Notes: a model not told the origin generated them from the sequence alone. Counted from the first letter of the stretch, positions 33,239-42,451 are shown. The stretch is DNA of 64,000 nt from Levilactobacillus wangkuiensis (GCF_016861605.1 NZ_BOLM01000002.1:186001-250000), one strand, 5' to 3'. Made by a program: numbers and translations.

Positions 33239-34198
33239 TTACTTGCGAATCAACGAAGCCTCGTGGGCCCGTTGGGTGTACATGTCAATTTCATCATCGG
33301 CAGCCCGCACCCAGTGACGTGGGGCGATTTCAACCAGGTGACGTTCCTTGCCATCGTTCTCACCGCTACCGTCGTACGCAATCTCTTCCCGGGTCCGTTC
33401 GAACTCAGGATCAGGGACAGGCACAGCGGACAGCAAACTCTTGGTGTAGTCATGCAAGGGATGGGCGTAGATTTCGTCAGAGTCGGCGATTTCCAACATC
33501 CGGCCGTAATGCATAACCCCAATCCGGTCCGAAATGTATTTCACCATGGAGAGGTCATGGGCGATGAACAGGTACGTTAAGCCCTGTTCGCGCTGGAGCT
33601 TCTTCATCAGGTTAACCACTTGGGCCTGGATGGAAACATCCAAGGCTGAGATGGGTTCATCGGCAATCACGAACTTAGGATCAACGGCTAATGCCCGGGC
33701 AATCCCGATCCGTTGCCGTTGCCCACCGGAGAATTCGTGGGGGTACCGGCTGGAGTGGTCCTTGTTCAGACCTACAGTTTCCAGCAAGTCTTCCACTCGC
33801 TTGGTCCGGTCGGCGTCGTCCTTAGCCAAATGGTTAATGTCGATACCTTCGGCCACGATATCCTTGACCTTCATCCGCGGATTTAAGGACGCGTAAGGGT
33901 CTTGGAAAATCATTTGCATGTCTTGCCGGAATTCGCGTTGGTCGTCTTTACTAGTAAAGTTATCAACGTTCTTGCCGTTAAACAAGATTTCACCAGAGGT
34001 GGGTTCGTACAAATGGATGATGGCCCGTCCGGTCGTGGTCTTCCCAGAACCGGATTCACCAACCAGCCCAAAGGTTTCCCCGCGGTAGATATCAAACGAG
34101 ATATCATCGACGGCGCGAACCTCATCGGCCTTACCCACGTTGAAGTATTGCTTGAGGTGCTTGACCTCGAGGATTTTTTCGGCATTTTCGTAATCCAT
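33239..34198 (-). CDS. oppF: Oligopeptide ABC transporter ATP-binding protein OppF
   Basis: A 319-residue ABC ATPase, one of the two that power oligopeptide import. It has Walker A GESGSGKTT (near residue 48), the signature FSGGQRQRIGIARAL, Walker B FVIADEPISALD, and the C-terminal oligopeptide/dipeptide extension (HPLHDYTKSLLSAVPVPDP). The start ATG overlaps the last base of the oppD stop codon (TAATG), so translation is coupled. It is the last gene of oppABCDF, with a perfect terminator right behind. Confidence 0.96.
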   Translation of the reverse strand: MDYENAEKILEVKHLKQYFNVGKADEVRAVDDISFDIYRGETFGLVGESGSGKTTTGRAIIHLYEPTSGEILFNGKNVDNFTSKDDQREFRQDMQMIFQDPYASLNPRMKVKDIVAEGIDINHLAKDDADRTKRVEDLLETVGLNKDHSSRYPHEFSGGQRQRIGIARALAVDPKFVIADEPISALDVSIQAQVVNLMKKLQREQGLTYLFIAHDLSMVKYISDRIGVMHYGRMLEIADSDEIYAHPLHDYTKSLLSAVPVPDPEFERTREEIAYDGSGENDGKERHLVEIAPRHWVRAADDEIDMYTQRAHEASLIRK

Positions 34199-35298
34199 TA
34201 TTGCTGTTCCTCCTCTTCTTCAACTGGGACACTTGGCCGTTGCTTGGCGACCAAGGCCTGTTGCATCTCAGCGTACTTCTTTTGCCGCGCCACGATTTGG
34301 GCTGGTGGCGTGACCTTTGGTGCATCCGGATGGAGCAACCAAGTGGCCGCGTAGTGCGTGTCAGAAACCTTAAAGAATGGGGGTTCCTGTTCCGTGTCAA
34401 TCTTCAGGGCGTACGCGTTACGGGCAGCGAAAGCATCCCCGGTTGGTGGATCGAGTAAGTCAGGTGGCGTCCCGGGAATCGATGGCAATTCATCCCCACT
34501 CGAATCAAGCGTTGGCATAGAGCTCAAGAGGCCCCACGTGTACGGATGCTTCGGGTTGTAGAAGATTTCATCGACGGTCCCGTATTCCACGATCTTCCCG
34601 GCATACATAACGGCGACCCGGTCGGCCATGCCGGCCACGACACCCAAGTCATGCGTGATAAAGATGATTGACGTGGAAATCTTGTCTTGCAGTTCCTTCA
34701 TCAGGTTCAAAATTTGCGCCTGGATTGTCACGTCCAAGGCAGTCGTTGGTTCATCGGCAATCAGAATTTCTGGATAGTTGATCAAGGCAATCGCAATCAC
34801 GATCCGTTGCCGCATCCCACCAGAGAATTGGTGCGGATAATCATTGATCCGGTTTTCTGCGTCGGTGATTCCAACTAATTTCATCATTTCCAAGGCTTGT
34901 GCCAAGGCTTTTTCTTTCTTCATTCCCTTGTGGACCATCAGGGGTTCGGCGATTTGCTTACCGATCTTCATGGTTGGGTCCAGCGAGGTCATTGGGTCTT
35001 GGAAAATTTCGGCGATATCTTGTCCCCGGAATTGTTCCATTTCCTTGTCGCTCTTCTTCAACAGGTCTTGGTCCTTGTACAGGATCGAGCCACTGGTGAT
35101 GTCGGCGTTACGGGCGTTTAAGCCCATAATCGTCCGGGTGGTTACGGATTTACCGGAACCAGATTCCCCAACGATGGCTAAGGTTTCACCCTTCCGCAGA
35201 TCAAAGCTGACGTTCCGGATGGCCTTAACGTCACCGGCGTAAGTTTTGAAATTAACCTGCAGGTTGCGTACTTCCAAAATGTTTTTATCGTTCTCCAT
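34198..35298 (-). CDS. oppD: Oligopeptide ABC transporter ATP-binding protein OppD
   Basis: A 366-residue ABC ATPase partnering OppF. It has Walker A GESGSGKSVTTR, the signature FSGGMRQRIVIAIAL, Walker B ILIADEPTTALD, and the oligopeptide-transporter extension with PHPYTWGLLSSMPTL followed by PPDLLDPPTGDAFAAR. The very C-terminus is acidic (VEEEEEQQ). It sits between oppC (13-base gap) and oppF (one-base overlap) in the operon. Confidence 0.96.
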   Translation of the reverse strand: MENDKNILEVRNLQVNFKTYAGDVKAIRNVSFDLRKGETLAIVGESGSGKSVTTRTIMGLNARNADITSGSILYKDQDLLKKSDKEMEQFRGQDIAEIFQDPMTSLDPTMKIGKQIAEPLMVHKGMKKEKALAQALEMMKLVGITDAENRINDYPHQFSGGMRQRIVIAIALINYPEILIADEPTTALDVTIQAQILNLMKELQDKISTSIIFITHDLGVVAGMADRVAVMYAGKIVEYGTVDEIFYNPKHPYTWGLLSSMPTLDSSGDELPSIPGTPPDLLDPPTGDAFAARNAYALKIDTEQEPPFFKVSDTHYAATWLLHPDAPKVTPPAQIVARQKKYAEMQQALVAKQRPSVPVEEEEEQQ

Positions 35299-35311
35299 GA
35301 CGTTAGTTCAC

Positions 35312-36337
35312 CTACTCTTTCGTCCGCGGATCAAAGGCATCCCGTAAGCCATCACCCAGAAGGTTAAAGGCTAACATGATGATGGAAAGAATCAACGCCG
35401 GCCACCACATTTGATATGGTAGGAATTGGAAGTTCTTCTGTCCATCGTTCAACAACGTCCCTAGTGAAGCCTGTGGTGAGGAAATCCCAATCCCAATGTA
35501 GGACAAGGTGGCTTCGAAGAAGATGGCGTTAGGGATGGTAAACATCGTGTTAATGATGATGACACTGGAGAGGTTTGGCAGAAGATGCTTGAAGGCTATC
35601 TTCAGCGGTCGCTCACCCAGCGTTCTCGCCGCCAGAATGTATTCTTGTTCCTTTATCTCCATTGTCTGCGCTCGGACAAGTCGGGCCATGTTGGTCCACG
35701 ACGTCAGCGCGATGGCAATGATGATTGACGTCATCCCGGGTTTCAGAATCAAAATCAACAGGACGATGACAACTAGGTTAGGGATGGACAAGATGATTTC
35801 AATGATCCGCTGCATAATGGTATCTATGCGGCCACCTTTCCACCCCGAGAACATCCCGTAGGTCACCCCAATCGTTAAATCAAAGAGGGTCGCCACTAAC
35901 GCAATGATCAAGGAGATCCGAGTCCCGTAGAGAACCCGTGAGAACAGGTCCCGACCTAAGTAGTCGGTCCCCATGATGTAAAACTTACTGGAAGCCCCAG
36001 CCTGCTTATAAGCATCGATTCGTTGGCCCGCTTGAACCAACGTCCCGTTGAACCCATTGATGCCAATGCCAGGAATCTTAGATGGCAAGTTGGCGTATGA
36101 CGGGTTCACGGCGTTTGGGTTGTGTGGTGAGACCACCAGGGACCCAAAGGCCATGATGAACACGATGGCTAAGACAATCAAGGATACCCAAGCACCCTTG
36201 TTCTTCCGTAACCGCCGCCATGCATCTTGCGCGAAGGTTAACGAAGGCGCCGCAATTTTTTCACTGTCGAGCGCTGCCCGGTCATCGGCATTGATTCGCT
36301 TAAAGCTATCTTCAGGGAGTTTAACTGTATCTGCCAT
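35312..36337 (-). CDS. oppC: Oligopeptide ABC transporter permease OppC
   Basis: A 341-residue inner-membrane permease with six hydrophobic segments. A long extracellular insertion lies after the first helix (PHNPNAVNPSYANLPS). The EAA-type coupling loop reads EYILAARTLGERPLKIAFKH, close to the OppC consensus. The N-terminal cytoplasmic leader is 45 residues, as usual. It sits 11 bases after oppB. Confidence 0.95.
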   Translation of the reverse strand: MADTVKLPEDSFKRINADDRAALDSEKIAAPSLTFAQDAWRRLRKNKGAWVSLIVLAIVFIMAFGSLVVSPHNPNAVNPSYANLPSKIPGIGINGFNGTLVQAGQRIDAYKQAGASSKFYIMGTDYLGRDLFSRVLYGTRISLIIALVATLFDLTIGVTYGMFSGWKGGRIDTIMQRIIEIILSIPNLVVIVLLILILKPGMTSIIIAIALTSWTNMARLVRAQTMEIKEQEYILAARTLGERPLKIAFKHLLPNLSSVIIINTMFTIPNAIFFEATLSYIGIGISSPQASLGTLLNDGQKNFQFLPYQMWWPALILSIIMLAFNLLGDGLRDAFDPRTKE

Positions 36338-36348
36338 TTATTTACCTC

Positions 36349-37278
36349 CTAGTTAGCCTTTCCTGTGATCCGGATCCGTGGGTCCACGATACCGTATAAG
36401 ATATCGGTGAACAACAGAACGACACAGAGCATGAATGAGTAGATGATGGTCAAGCCCATGATGGTTGGGTAATCGTTCGTCAAGACAGACTTAACGAATT
36501 GTTCCCCGATACCAGGAATGGAGAAAATGTTTTCCACAACCATGGATCCAGTCATGATGTTCACAGCTAACGGTCCAACGATCGTAATCAGCGGAATTAA
36601 ACTGTTCCGCAGCGCATGGTGGTAAATAACCCCCGTGCGACTCAACCCTTTCGCTTTGGCCAGTTCAATGTAATCCGAACTGAGCACGTCGACCATTTCG
36701 GTTCGGACGAACCGCGCCGACTCGGCTAGCGGTGTCGCGCCTAACGCCAGGGTTGGCAAGACCGTGTAGATAAAGCCACCCCATTCGGCGATTGGGAACC
36801 AGCCCAATTTCAACCCCAAGTAGTATTGGAGTAAAACGGCTAAGACGAAAGATGGAATCGAAATCCCTAAGATAGAAACAACCGTAGCCGTGGTATCAAC
36901 CCACGAGTTCTGCCGCATGGCCCCAAAGGCCCCGACAACGATCCCAACAATGACCCCTAAGATCATGGCTTGCAGCCCAATCTGCAAGGATGGTCCGATC
37001 CGACTTGAAAGCAAGTAGGACACTGGTTGGTCGCTGAATTGGAAAGACGTTCCGAAGTTACCCCGCACAGCCCCTGCTAGGTACAGCAGGTACTGTTGCC
37101 AGACTGGCTTGTTCAAACCATATTGTTCGTAGATCAGCGCAATCTGACTCTTGGACAACTTAGCTTGGTTAGTCAGTGGCGTCCCGGGTAACAACTTCAT
37201 TAGGAAGAACGTCAAGGTAATAACGATGAATAAGGTCAGGATCAGGTAAAAGATCCGTTTTGCTAGATACTTTGCCAT
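36349..37278 (-). CDS. oppB: Oligopeptide ABC transporter permease OppB
   Basis: A 309-residue inner-membrane permease of the BPD transporter family with six helices. The opening YLAKRIFYLILTLFIVITLTF and the coupling loop DYIELAKAKGLSRTGVIYHH are typical of OppB. The ATG at 37278 is chosen because an AGAGG site lies nearby; the open frame begins 15 bases earlier with TTG. A 200-base gap containing a weak hairpin separates it from oppA. Confidence 0.95.
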   Translation of the reverse strand: MAKYLAKRIFYLILTLFIVITLTFFLMKLLPGTPLTNQAKLSKSQIALIYEQYGLNKPVWQQYLLYLAGAVRGNFGTSFQFSDQPVSYLLSSRIGPSLQIGLQAMILGVIVGIVVGAFGAMRQNSWVDTTATVVSILGISIPSFVLAVLLQYYLGLKLGWFPIAEWGGFIYTVLPTLALGATPLAESARFVRTEMVDVLSSDYIELAKAKGLSRTGVIYHHALRNSLIPLITIVGPLAVNIMTGSMVVENIFSIPGIGEQFVKSVLTNDYPTIMGLTIIYSFMLCVVLLFTDILYGIVDPRIRITGKAN

Positions 37279-37435
37279 TTGTTTACCTCTCAATCAGTAG
37301 ACTTATTTGTTACCGTTAAGTCGTTAAACTTAACAAGAACTCCACGAAAACAACAAGATGATAAATGATTGCAATAATATCGAAAAGTAAGGACCAACTC
37401 GCGTTAATCCTTACTCCCCGATAAAGCTTATTTAA

Positions 37436-37453
37436 GTCGGGCCTTCGCCTGAC
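37436..37453 (-). promoter_or_regulatory. Hairpin between oppA and oppB, possible attenuator
   Basis: GTCAGGC pairs with GCCCGAC around GAAG, without a proper T run. It may stabilise the oppA mRNA 3' end or partly stop transcription so that oppA exceeds oppBCDF. The role is inferred. Confidence 0.45.
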
Positions 37454-37479
37454 CGTCATAACTGATTTAAACGTGTTGC

Positions 37480-39108
37480 TTACTTAGCAATGTAAGCGCG
37501 ACTGAAGTCCCAGTTAGCACCGGTTGGGAAGTAAATCAATCCCTTGACATCGGACTTGACCAGTTGGGCTTTCCCTTGTTGGTAGACGGGGATGATCCCT
37601 TGGTCATTTAAGATAGTCTTTTGGGCGTTAACCATGTCATTCCAACGAGCAGTGTTATTGTTGGCATCCTTACCAGTGGCTGCGGCAACGTCCTTGTCGT
37701 AAGCCTTGGAAGACCATTTCCCGTTGTTGTAAGAGTTACCTGAAGTGAACAGAGACAGGAATGAAATTGGGTCAGGGAAGTCAGCACCCCAAGCAGAGAT
37801 AACGGCATCGAATTGGCCATTTTGTGAACGGCTCAAACGCGTCTTGAATGGCAAGTTACTGTTGGTAACCTTTAAACCATCCAACTTAGCCCATTGACTC
37901 TGGATGAATTCAGCACTGTTCTTACCGGCTGGCGTGTCATCGGCCATTAAGGTCAGTGAGTAGCTAGAACGGCCCGTTTCCTTCAAAGCTTGCTTCCAAA
38001 GCTTCTTAGCCTTGGCCAGGTCTTGTGAAGTTGCGGATGGAACAGCAGCAGCGGTGTTGAAGTCTGTGCCCTTGTTTTCAGCTAAACCAGTTGAAACTAA
38101 GCCCTTTGCGGCAGTAGAACCATCAGCTAAGACCTTGTTGACAAATTGGTTCCGGTTGATAGCCAGTGATAAGGCTTGACGAGCCTTCTTGTTCTTCATC
38201 ATTGAATCTTTCTTTTCGTTCAATTCAATGTAGAAGGTTGAGGCACTCTTGCGTTCAACGTATTGCTTGTCGTTCTTGTAGTTCTTAGGTTGTTGACCGC
38301 TCAAGTAAGTTGCGTCAAGCTTGCCACTTTGGTACTGACTCAAAGAAGTTTGGGGATCCTTCATCGTCTTGAAGTTGATCTTCTTTAGTTTAACATTCTT
38401 AGCGTCCCAGTACTTAGTGTTTTTGCTTAATGTCCAGTTATCGGACGTACCAGTCCAGTAAGTTAACTTAAATGGACCGTTGTAGACGTTGTCCTGGGCA
38501 TTCGTTGCGTATTTCTTACCGTACTTTTGAACAACTGATTCATTTTGTGGGAAGAACATTGGACTTGCAACCAATGAAGGGAAGTAACTGGTAGCTTGCG
38601 TTAACGTTACAACGACTTTGTAATCCCCTTCGGCCTTAATCCCTAAGCTAGAAACTGGCTTCTTCTTGTTCATGATGGCGTTGGCGTTCTTAACCTGCGC
38701 GTACATGTAAGCGTATTGTGAAGCGGTCTTAGGGTTAACGGTCCGTTGCCAGGCGTAAACGAAGTCTTTAGCGGTTACCTTGTCGCCGTTACTCCAGTTA
38801 GACTTACGCAAGTTGAAGGTGTAAGTCTTACCATCTTTGGACTTGGTGTAGCTCTTAGCGACCCCTGGGTGAATGGAACTGTTCTTGCCGATCCGGAGAA
38901 GACCTTCACCGGTGTTGTTCATCGTTTCCCCAGAAACAACGTCCGTGGCGGTAGAAGAATCCATTGAAGGTAATGCGGAATTTTCCATCCAGTTTAACGT
39001 CTGCTTGCTAGCCTCGCTAGAACTGTTTGATGATGATCCACACGCTGCAAGTAACACAGCGGCAAATGTCGCGACCGTTCCGAGTTTGACTGCCGAATTG
39101 ATTTTCAT
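37480..39108 (-). CDS. oppA: Oligopeptide-binding lipoprotein OppA (copy 1)
   Basis: A 542-residue substrate-binding lipoprotein (SBP family 5) of the peptide importer. The signal peptide ends in the lipobox LLAAC-GSSS, so the mature protein is anchored at the outer face of the membrane. The SBP_bac_5 region includes the block KTYTFNLRKSNWSNGDKVTA, close to the usual signature. ATG at 39108 is preferred over a TTG 12 bases upstream; AGAGGGG precedes. It is first gene of oppABCDF with a good promoter at 39173-39201. Copy 2 (40024-41652) has exactly the same length and very similar sequence. Confidence 0.95.
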   Translation of the reverse strand: MKINSAVKLGTVATFAAVLLAACGSSSNSSSEASKQTLNWMENSALPSMDSSTATDVVSGETMNNTGEGLLRIGKNSSIHPGVAKSYTKSKDGKTYTFNLRKSNWSNGDKVTAKDFVYAWQRTVNPKTASQYAYMYAQVKNANAIMNKKKPVSSLGIKAEGDYKVVVTLTQATSYFPSLVASPMFFPQNESVVQKYGKKYATNAQDNVYNGPFKLTYWTGTSDNWTLSKNTKYWDAKNVKLKKINFKTMKDPQTSLSQYQSGKLDATYLSGQQPKNYKNDKQYVERKSASTFYIELNEKKDSMMKNKKARQALSLAINRNQFVNKVLADGSTAAKGLVSTGLAENKGTDFNTAAAVPSATSQDLAKAKKLWKQALKETGRSSYSLTLMADDTPAGKNSAEFIQSQWAKLDGLKVTNSNLPFKTRLSRSQNGQFDAVISAWGADFPDPISFLSLFTSGNSYNNGKWSSKAYDKDVAAATGKDANNNTARWNDMVNAQKTILNDQGIIPVYQQGKAQLVKSDVKGLIYFPTGANWDFSRAYIAK

Positions 39109-39172
39109 TTTATAATCCAACCCCTCTTAGTTGTTTGATAAATAAATTGACAACCTCAAATTTGATATTGCA

Positions 39173-39201
39173 ATTGTATATTAGAAAACAATTAAAATCA
39201 A
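39173..39201 (-). promoter_or_regulatory. Promoter of oppA copy 1
   Basis: On the minus strand: TTGATT, 17-base spacer, TACAAT, with a leader of about 60 bases. The -35 is the same hexamer as in the promoter of oppA copy 2. Confidence 0.68.
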
Positions 39202-39309
39202 TGGTAAAAGCTAATTTAATTTAAAAAAGTTTCTAGAAACGTTGTTGTAGCGCGTTTTAAAATAAAAAATTAAAATCTGATGTCACATTTAGAATTGGCT
39301 GAACTTTCG

Positions 39310-39335
39310 TTTTCTGTATACCGTATACAGGAAAA
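39310..39335. promoter_or_regulatory. Perfect palindrome upstream of the oppA promoter, candidate operator
   Basis: TGTATAC-C-GTATACA is embedded in TTTTC/GGAAAA arms, giving a 26-base inverted repeat about 110 bases upstream of the -35. A DNA-binding regulator (for example GntR-like) is plausible but unidentified. Confidence 0.45.
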
Positions 39336-39434
39336 CAGCATAAAGTTACGATGCTGAATGACTGTTATACCAGCAATGGTGACGATTACATAGAGTTAGT
39401 AAACCCTTTTATGAGAGTTCAAGGAGCGCACGCT

Positions 39435-39486
39435 GACGGGATTCAGTCGCTGATGGTGCCGCTACCAGTTAACTGGGTTACCCGTC
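39435..39486. other. GC-rich stem-loop in the 39.1-39.7 kb gap
   Basis: GACGGG pairs with CCCGTC and encloses a second stem, CCAGTT-AACTGG. The rest of the 39.2-39.66 kb gap is AT-rich with no open frame. It is not a recognisable T-box or riboswitch. Confidence 0.4.
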
Positions 39487-39663
39487 CAAGTCGGTGAATT
39501 CTAATATTCATTTTTCTAAAATAATCATTCTAAGTTTTCCGTAAGAGTGGCCAGCTGAAAAAATTAAGGTGTTTATAACGCAGAGATAGGTTAGAAGCCC
39601 TCTCTGAGTCCACACACGACCGTTTATGCCCCGACCCCCGGTAAATTCCTACATATACAAAAA

Positions 39664-39702
39664 CAGGACTGACACGCCCAGTTAGGGGCTAATCAGTCCT
39701 GA
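39664..39702 (-). terminator. Terminator of oppA copy 2
   Basis: CAGGACTGA pairs with TCAGTCCTG with an inner CCC/GGG stem and is followed by T5 on the minus strand. Bookend element 12 lies between the gene's stop codon and this terminator. Confidence 0.85.
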
Positions 39703-39734
39703 AAAATTATCAGTTGTTTAGTTCTTGAAAGATA

Positions 39735-40015
39735 GATGTTACCGGTGCCGTCAAAACGGGAAAATGAGATGGTTCCGACCAATGTGAGTGACCAGAGGTG
39801 GGCCAAGCTGGCCAGCTGTGTCGATGCTCTTAGCTGAGTGATTTTTCTCAGCTTAGAGCATGGGACAACCTTTGCGACCGATTTTCAGGCGCAAAGTTGA
39901 GGTGGAAGACCGCTCCTCAGGCTGGAACCGGCCCCATAGCAGGCCCGCTTGAGCCCACCGCCGGGAACGGACGTCACCGACCACCCTCTCATTTTCACTG
40001 CCGAAGCGGCATCTG
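39735..40015 (+). repeat. Bookend element 12 (type A, forward), in the oppA2 3' UTR
   Basis: Ends are GGGAAAATGAGA on the left and TCTCATTTTC on the right, a stem pair not seen in most copies. Hairpin 2 is CTTTGCG...CGCAAAG, again with paired changes. It ends nine bases from the oppA2 stop codon and precedes that gene's terminator, so it should be transcribed. Confidence 0.86.
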
Positions 40016-40023
40016 CAATCAAC

Positions 40024-41652
40024 TTACTTAGCGATGTAAGCTTTGCTGAAGTCCCAGTTGGAACTAACTGGGAAGTAAGTGACGCCCTTAACCTTTGACT
40101 TGACCAATTGTGGCTTGCCACTCTGGTAAACCGGAATGATCCCCTGGTCCTTCAACAGAACCTTTTGGGCATCAATCAGATTTTGCCACCGGGCAGCCGG
40201 CTTGTTGGCGTTGGTCGTCGTGGCTTCCTTGACCAGCTTGTCGTAAGTCTTGTTCTTCCATTTCCCGTTGTTGTAGGAATTGTCGGACGTGAACAGCGAC
40301 AGGTCGGTGATTGGGTCTGGGAAGTCAGCCCCCCAGAGCGTCACCACGGCGTCAAATTGGCCACTAGCAGAACGCGCTAACCGCGTCTTGTATGGCAAAT
40401 TAGAGTTGGTAACCTTGAAGTTAGGCAGCTTCGACCATTGACTTTGGACAAATTCGGTCGTGCTCTTGCCTTCGGCGGTATCGTCAGCCATCAGGGTCAG
40501 CGAGTAACTCTTACGCCCAGTTTCCTTCAACGCTTCGTTCCACAACTTCTTAGCCTTGGCCAGGTTGTGTTCGGTAGCAGCGGGAATCGTGCCCTCCGTT
40601 GCGAAGTCCTTGCCGTTGCGGATGGCCAGGCCACTCGTGACGATTCCGGTTGCGACCTTCGAGCCATTGTCGAGCACTTTATTGACAAATTGGTTCCGGT
40701 TGATGACTAATGACAAGGCTTGACGCGCCTTCTTGTTCCGCATCATGGAATCCTTCTTCTCGTTGAGTTCCAGGTAAGCGACCCGGGAACTGTTGCGCGC
40801 ATGGTATTCCTTGTTGTTCTTGTAGTTCTTTGGTTGTTGACCACTCAGGTAAATGGCGTCAAGCTTGCCACTCTGGTATTGGCTCAAAGCCGTTTGGGGA
40901 TCCTTAACAGCACTAAATTTGATATGCTTAAGCTTAACGGACTTGGCATTCCAGTACTTCGTGTTCTTGGTCAGCGTCCAGTTGTCTGACGTCCCGGTCC
41001 AGTAGCTCAGCTTAAAGGCCCCGTTGTAGACGTTGTCCTGGGCGTTGGTGCCGTATTTCTTACCGTACTTTTGAACAACTGATTCATTTTGTGGGAAGAA
41101 CGCGGTTTGCGCGACCAGCGTTGGGAAGTAACTGACGGGATGAACCAGGGTCACTTGGACCTTGTAATCCCCGACGGCCTTGATGCCCAGCGTGGAAACG
41201 GCCTTCTTGCCATTCATGATGGCGTTGGCGTTCTTCACATCAGCGTAAAGGTAGGCGTATTGGGACCCCGTCTTCGGGTTGACTGTGCGTTGCCAGCCGT
41301 AAACGAAATCTTTGGCGGTTACTTTGTCCCCGTTGCTCCAGTTGGATTTCCGAAGATTAAACGTGTAGGTCTTGCCGTCCTTGGACTTGCTGTAGCTCTT
41401 GGCGACGGCAGGATGCGTGGTACTATTCTTGCCAAACTTCAACAGACCCTCACCTGTGTTGTTCAGCGTTTCACCGGAAACGACGTCGGTTGCCAACGAA
41501 CTGTCCATGGTTGGTAACGCGGAGCTTTCCATCCAGGTCAAGGTTTGATCCTTGGCTTGGCTACTGCTGCTAGAAGATGAGCCACACGCGGCTAACGCAA
41601 TGGTGGTTAGCGCGGCGACCGTCCCTAACTTAATGACTGATTTAACTCTCAT
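40024..41652 (-). CDS. oppA2: Oligopeptide-binding lipoprotein, OppA paralogue (copy 2)
   Basis: A 542-residue lipoprotein with the lipobox LAAC-GSSS and the same SBP family 5 body as oppA copy 1 (shared blocks such as KTYTFNLRKSNWSNGDKVTA and QSGKLDAIYLSGQQPKNYKN). It is transcribed alone from its own promoter to the terminator at 39664-39702, upstream of the opp operon. It probably feeds the same OppBCDF permease with a different peptide range, as additional OppA proteins do in other lactic acid bacteria; that role is inferred. The ATG at 41652 has AGAGGGG nine bases upstream; a longer frame is not supported. Confidence 0.94.
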   Translation of the reverse strand: MRVKSVIKLGTVAALTTIALAACGSSSSSSSQAKDQTLTWMESSALPTMDSSLATDVVSGETLNNTGEGLLKFGKNSTTHPAVAKSYSKSKDGKTYTFNLRKSNWSNGDKVTAKDFVYGWQRTVNPKTGSQYAYLYADVKNANAIMNGKKAVSTLGIKAVGDYKVQVTLVHPVSYFPTLVAQTAFFPQNESVVQKYGKKYGTNAQDNVYNGAFKLSYWTGTSDNWTLTKNTKYWNAKSVKLKHIKFSAVKDPQTALSQYQSGKLDAIYLSGQQPKNYKNNKEYHARNSSRVAYLELNEKKDSMMRNKKARQALSLVINRNQFVNKVLDNGSKVATGIVTSGLAIRNGKDFATEGTIPAATEHNLAKAKKLWNEALKETGRKSYSLTLMADDTAEGKSTTEFVQSQWSKLPNFKVTNSNLPYKTRLARSASGQFDAVVTLWGADFPDPITDLSLFTSDNSYNNGKWKNKTYDKLVKEATTTNANKPAARWQNLIDAQKVLLKDQGIIPVYQSGKPQLVKSKVKGVTYFPVSSNWDFSKAYIAK

Positions 41653-41704
41653 AAAATCCGACCCCTCTAAGTTAGTATGCCTAAGCAACTTGTTGATAAA
41701 GACC

Positions 41705-41733
41705 ACTATAGATTAAAATAAAATGAGAATCAA
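41705..41733 (-). promoter_or_regulatory. Promoter of oppA copy 2
   Basis: On the minus strand: TTGATT, 17-base spacer, TATAGT. It is close to consensus, with a leader of about 45 bases. Confidence 0.75.
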
Positions 41734-41748
41734 TACCAAATTCTCATT
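41722..41748. promoter_or_regulatory. Inverted repeat over the oppA2 -35, candidate operator
   Basis: AATGAGAAT and ATTCTCATT are perfect complements separated by nine bases and cover the -35 hexamer. The position suits a repressor site. The binding protein is unknown; it does not match CodY or CcpA consensus by eye. Confidence 0.5.
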
Positions 41749-41774
41749 TATGGCAGTTTCTGTGGGTCTTTGTC

Positions 41775-42034
41775 ATCGCCTCCAGGCTGGTAAAAAATGG
41801 ACCTGGTCGCGTCCGTTCCCGCCGGTGAGCTCAAGGATCCCTGCTATGGGGCCGGTTCCAGCCTGAAGAACGGGCTTCCACCTCAACTTTGAGCCTGAGA
41901 AACGGTCTCAAAGATTGTCCCGTGGACTAGGCTGGCAAAAAACACCAGCCAAGGCCACCGACACAGCCGGGCACCTTGGCTCGCCTCTGGTCACTTCCAC
42001 AACCGGCCCATTTTCACCAGCCCTCCGGCTAACA
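41775..42034 (-). repeat. Bookend element 13 (type A, reverse)
   Basis: Core CGCCTCCAGGCTGG to CCAGCCCTCCGGC. Hairpin 2 is CTTTGAG...CTCAAAG and hairpin 1 GGCTGG...CCAGCC. The proximal end faces the oppA2 promoter. Confidence 0.87.
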
Positions 42035-42198
42035 TCGGCCAACGCAACGATGGTTGTGGAGTTGCTTCTCAGAAATGACTTATTTCTATCGGGCTTTAGA
42101 ATCAGAGGCCAATCAACAGTTTCACCAGTGTCGCCACAAATTGCCGCAGATTCACATTAAAAAACGATTGGCAACGTTCCCCCTACCACACTTTCAAT

Positions 42199-42250
42199 CC
42201 AGTGAAAATGTGGTCATGTGTGAATGACCAGAGGCGAGCCACACACTAGA
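42199..42250 (+). repeat. Bookend element 14 (type A fragment, forward)
   Basis: Only the left end remains: CCAGTGAAAATGTGG, then TGACCAGAGGCGAGCC. It is one of three partial or full forward copies in a row. Confidence 0.65.
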
Positions 42251-42261
42251 AAAGCTATCCA

Positions 42262-42425
42262 CAACACACCCAACCACCAGCCAATACCAATCCAGTGAAA
42301 ATAAGCGGTCAATGTGAGTGACCAGAGGTGGGCCAAGCCGGCCAGCTGTGTCGGTGTTCTTAGCTAAGAACACGGGGCGACCACCTTTCAGTCTGTAACT
42401 CACTCCCGAGAACAGATGCCAACCA
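42262..42425 (+). repeat. Bookend element 15 (type A, truncated, forward)
   Basis: It starts with a direct repeat (CCACCAGCCAATACC...) shared with element 16 at 42468, keeps the left half and hairpin 1 (TGTTCTTAGCTAAGAACA), then breaks off near 42385. Confidence 0.7.
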
Positions 42426-42451
42426 CCTAGGTGATTACCGCGCCCTCACAC

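Noticed and set aside
39425-39490. Possible T-box leader upstream of oppA (GGTGCCGC and GGTAGCGGCACC-like strings)
   Set aside because: The T-box consensus (AGGGTGGNACCGCG) is not present in either strand, and no specifier stem or antiterminator/terminator pair precedes the gene.
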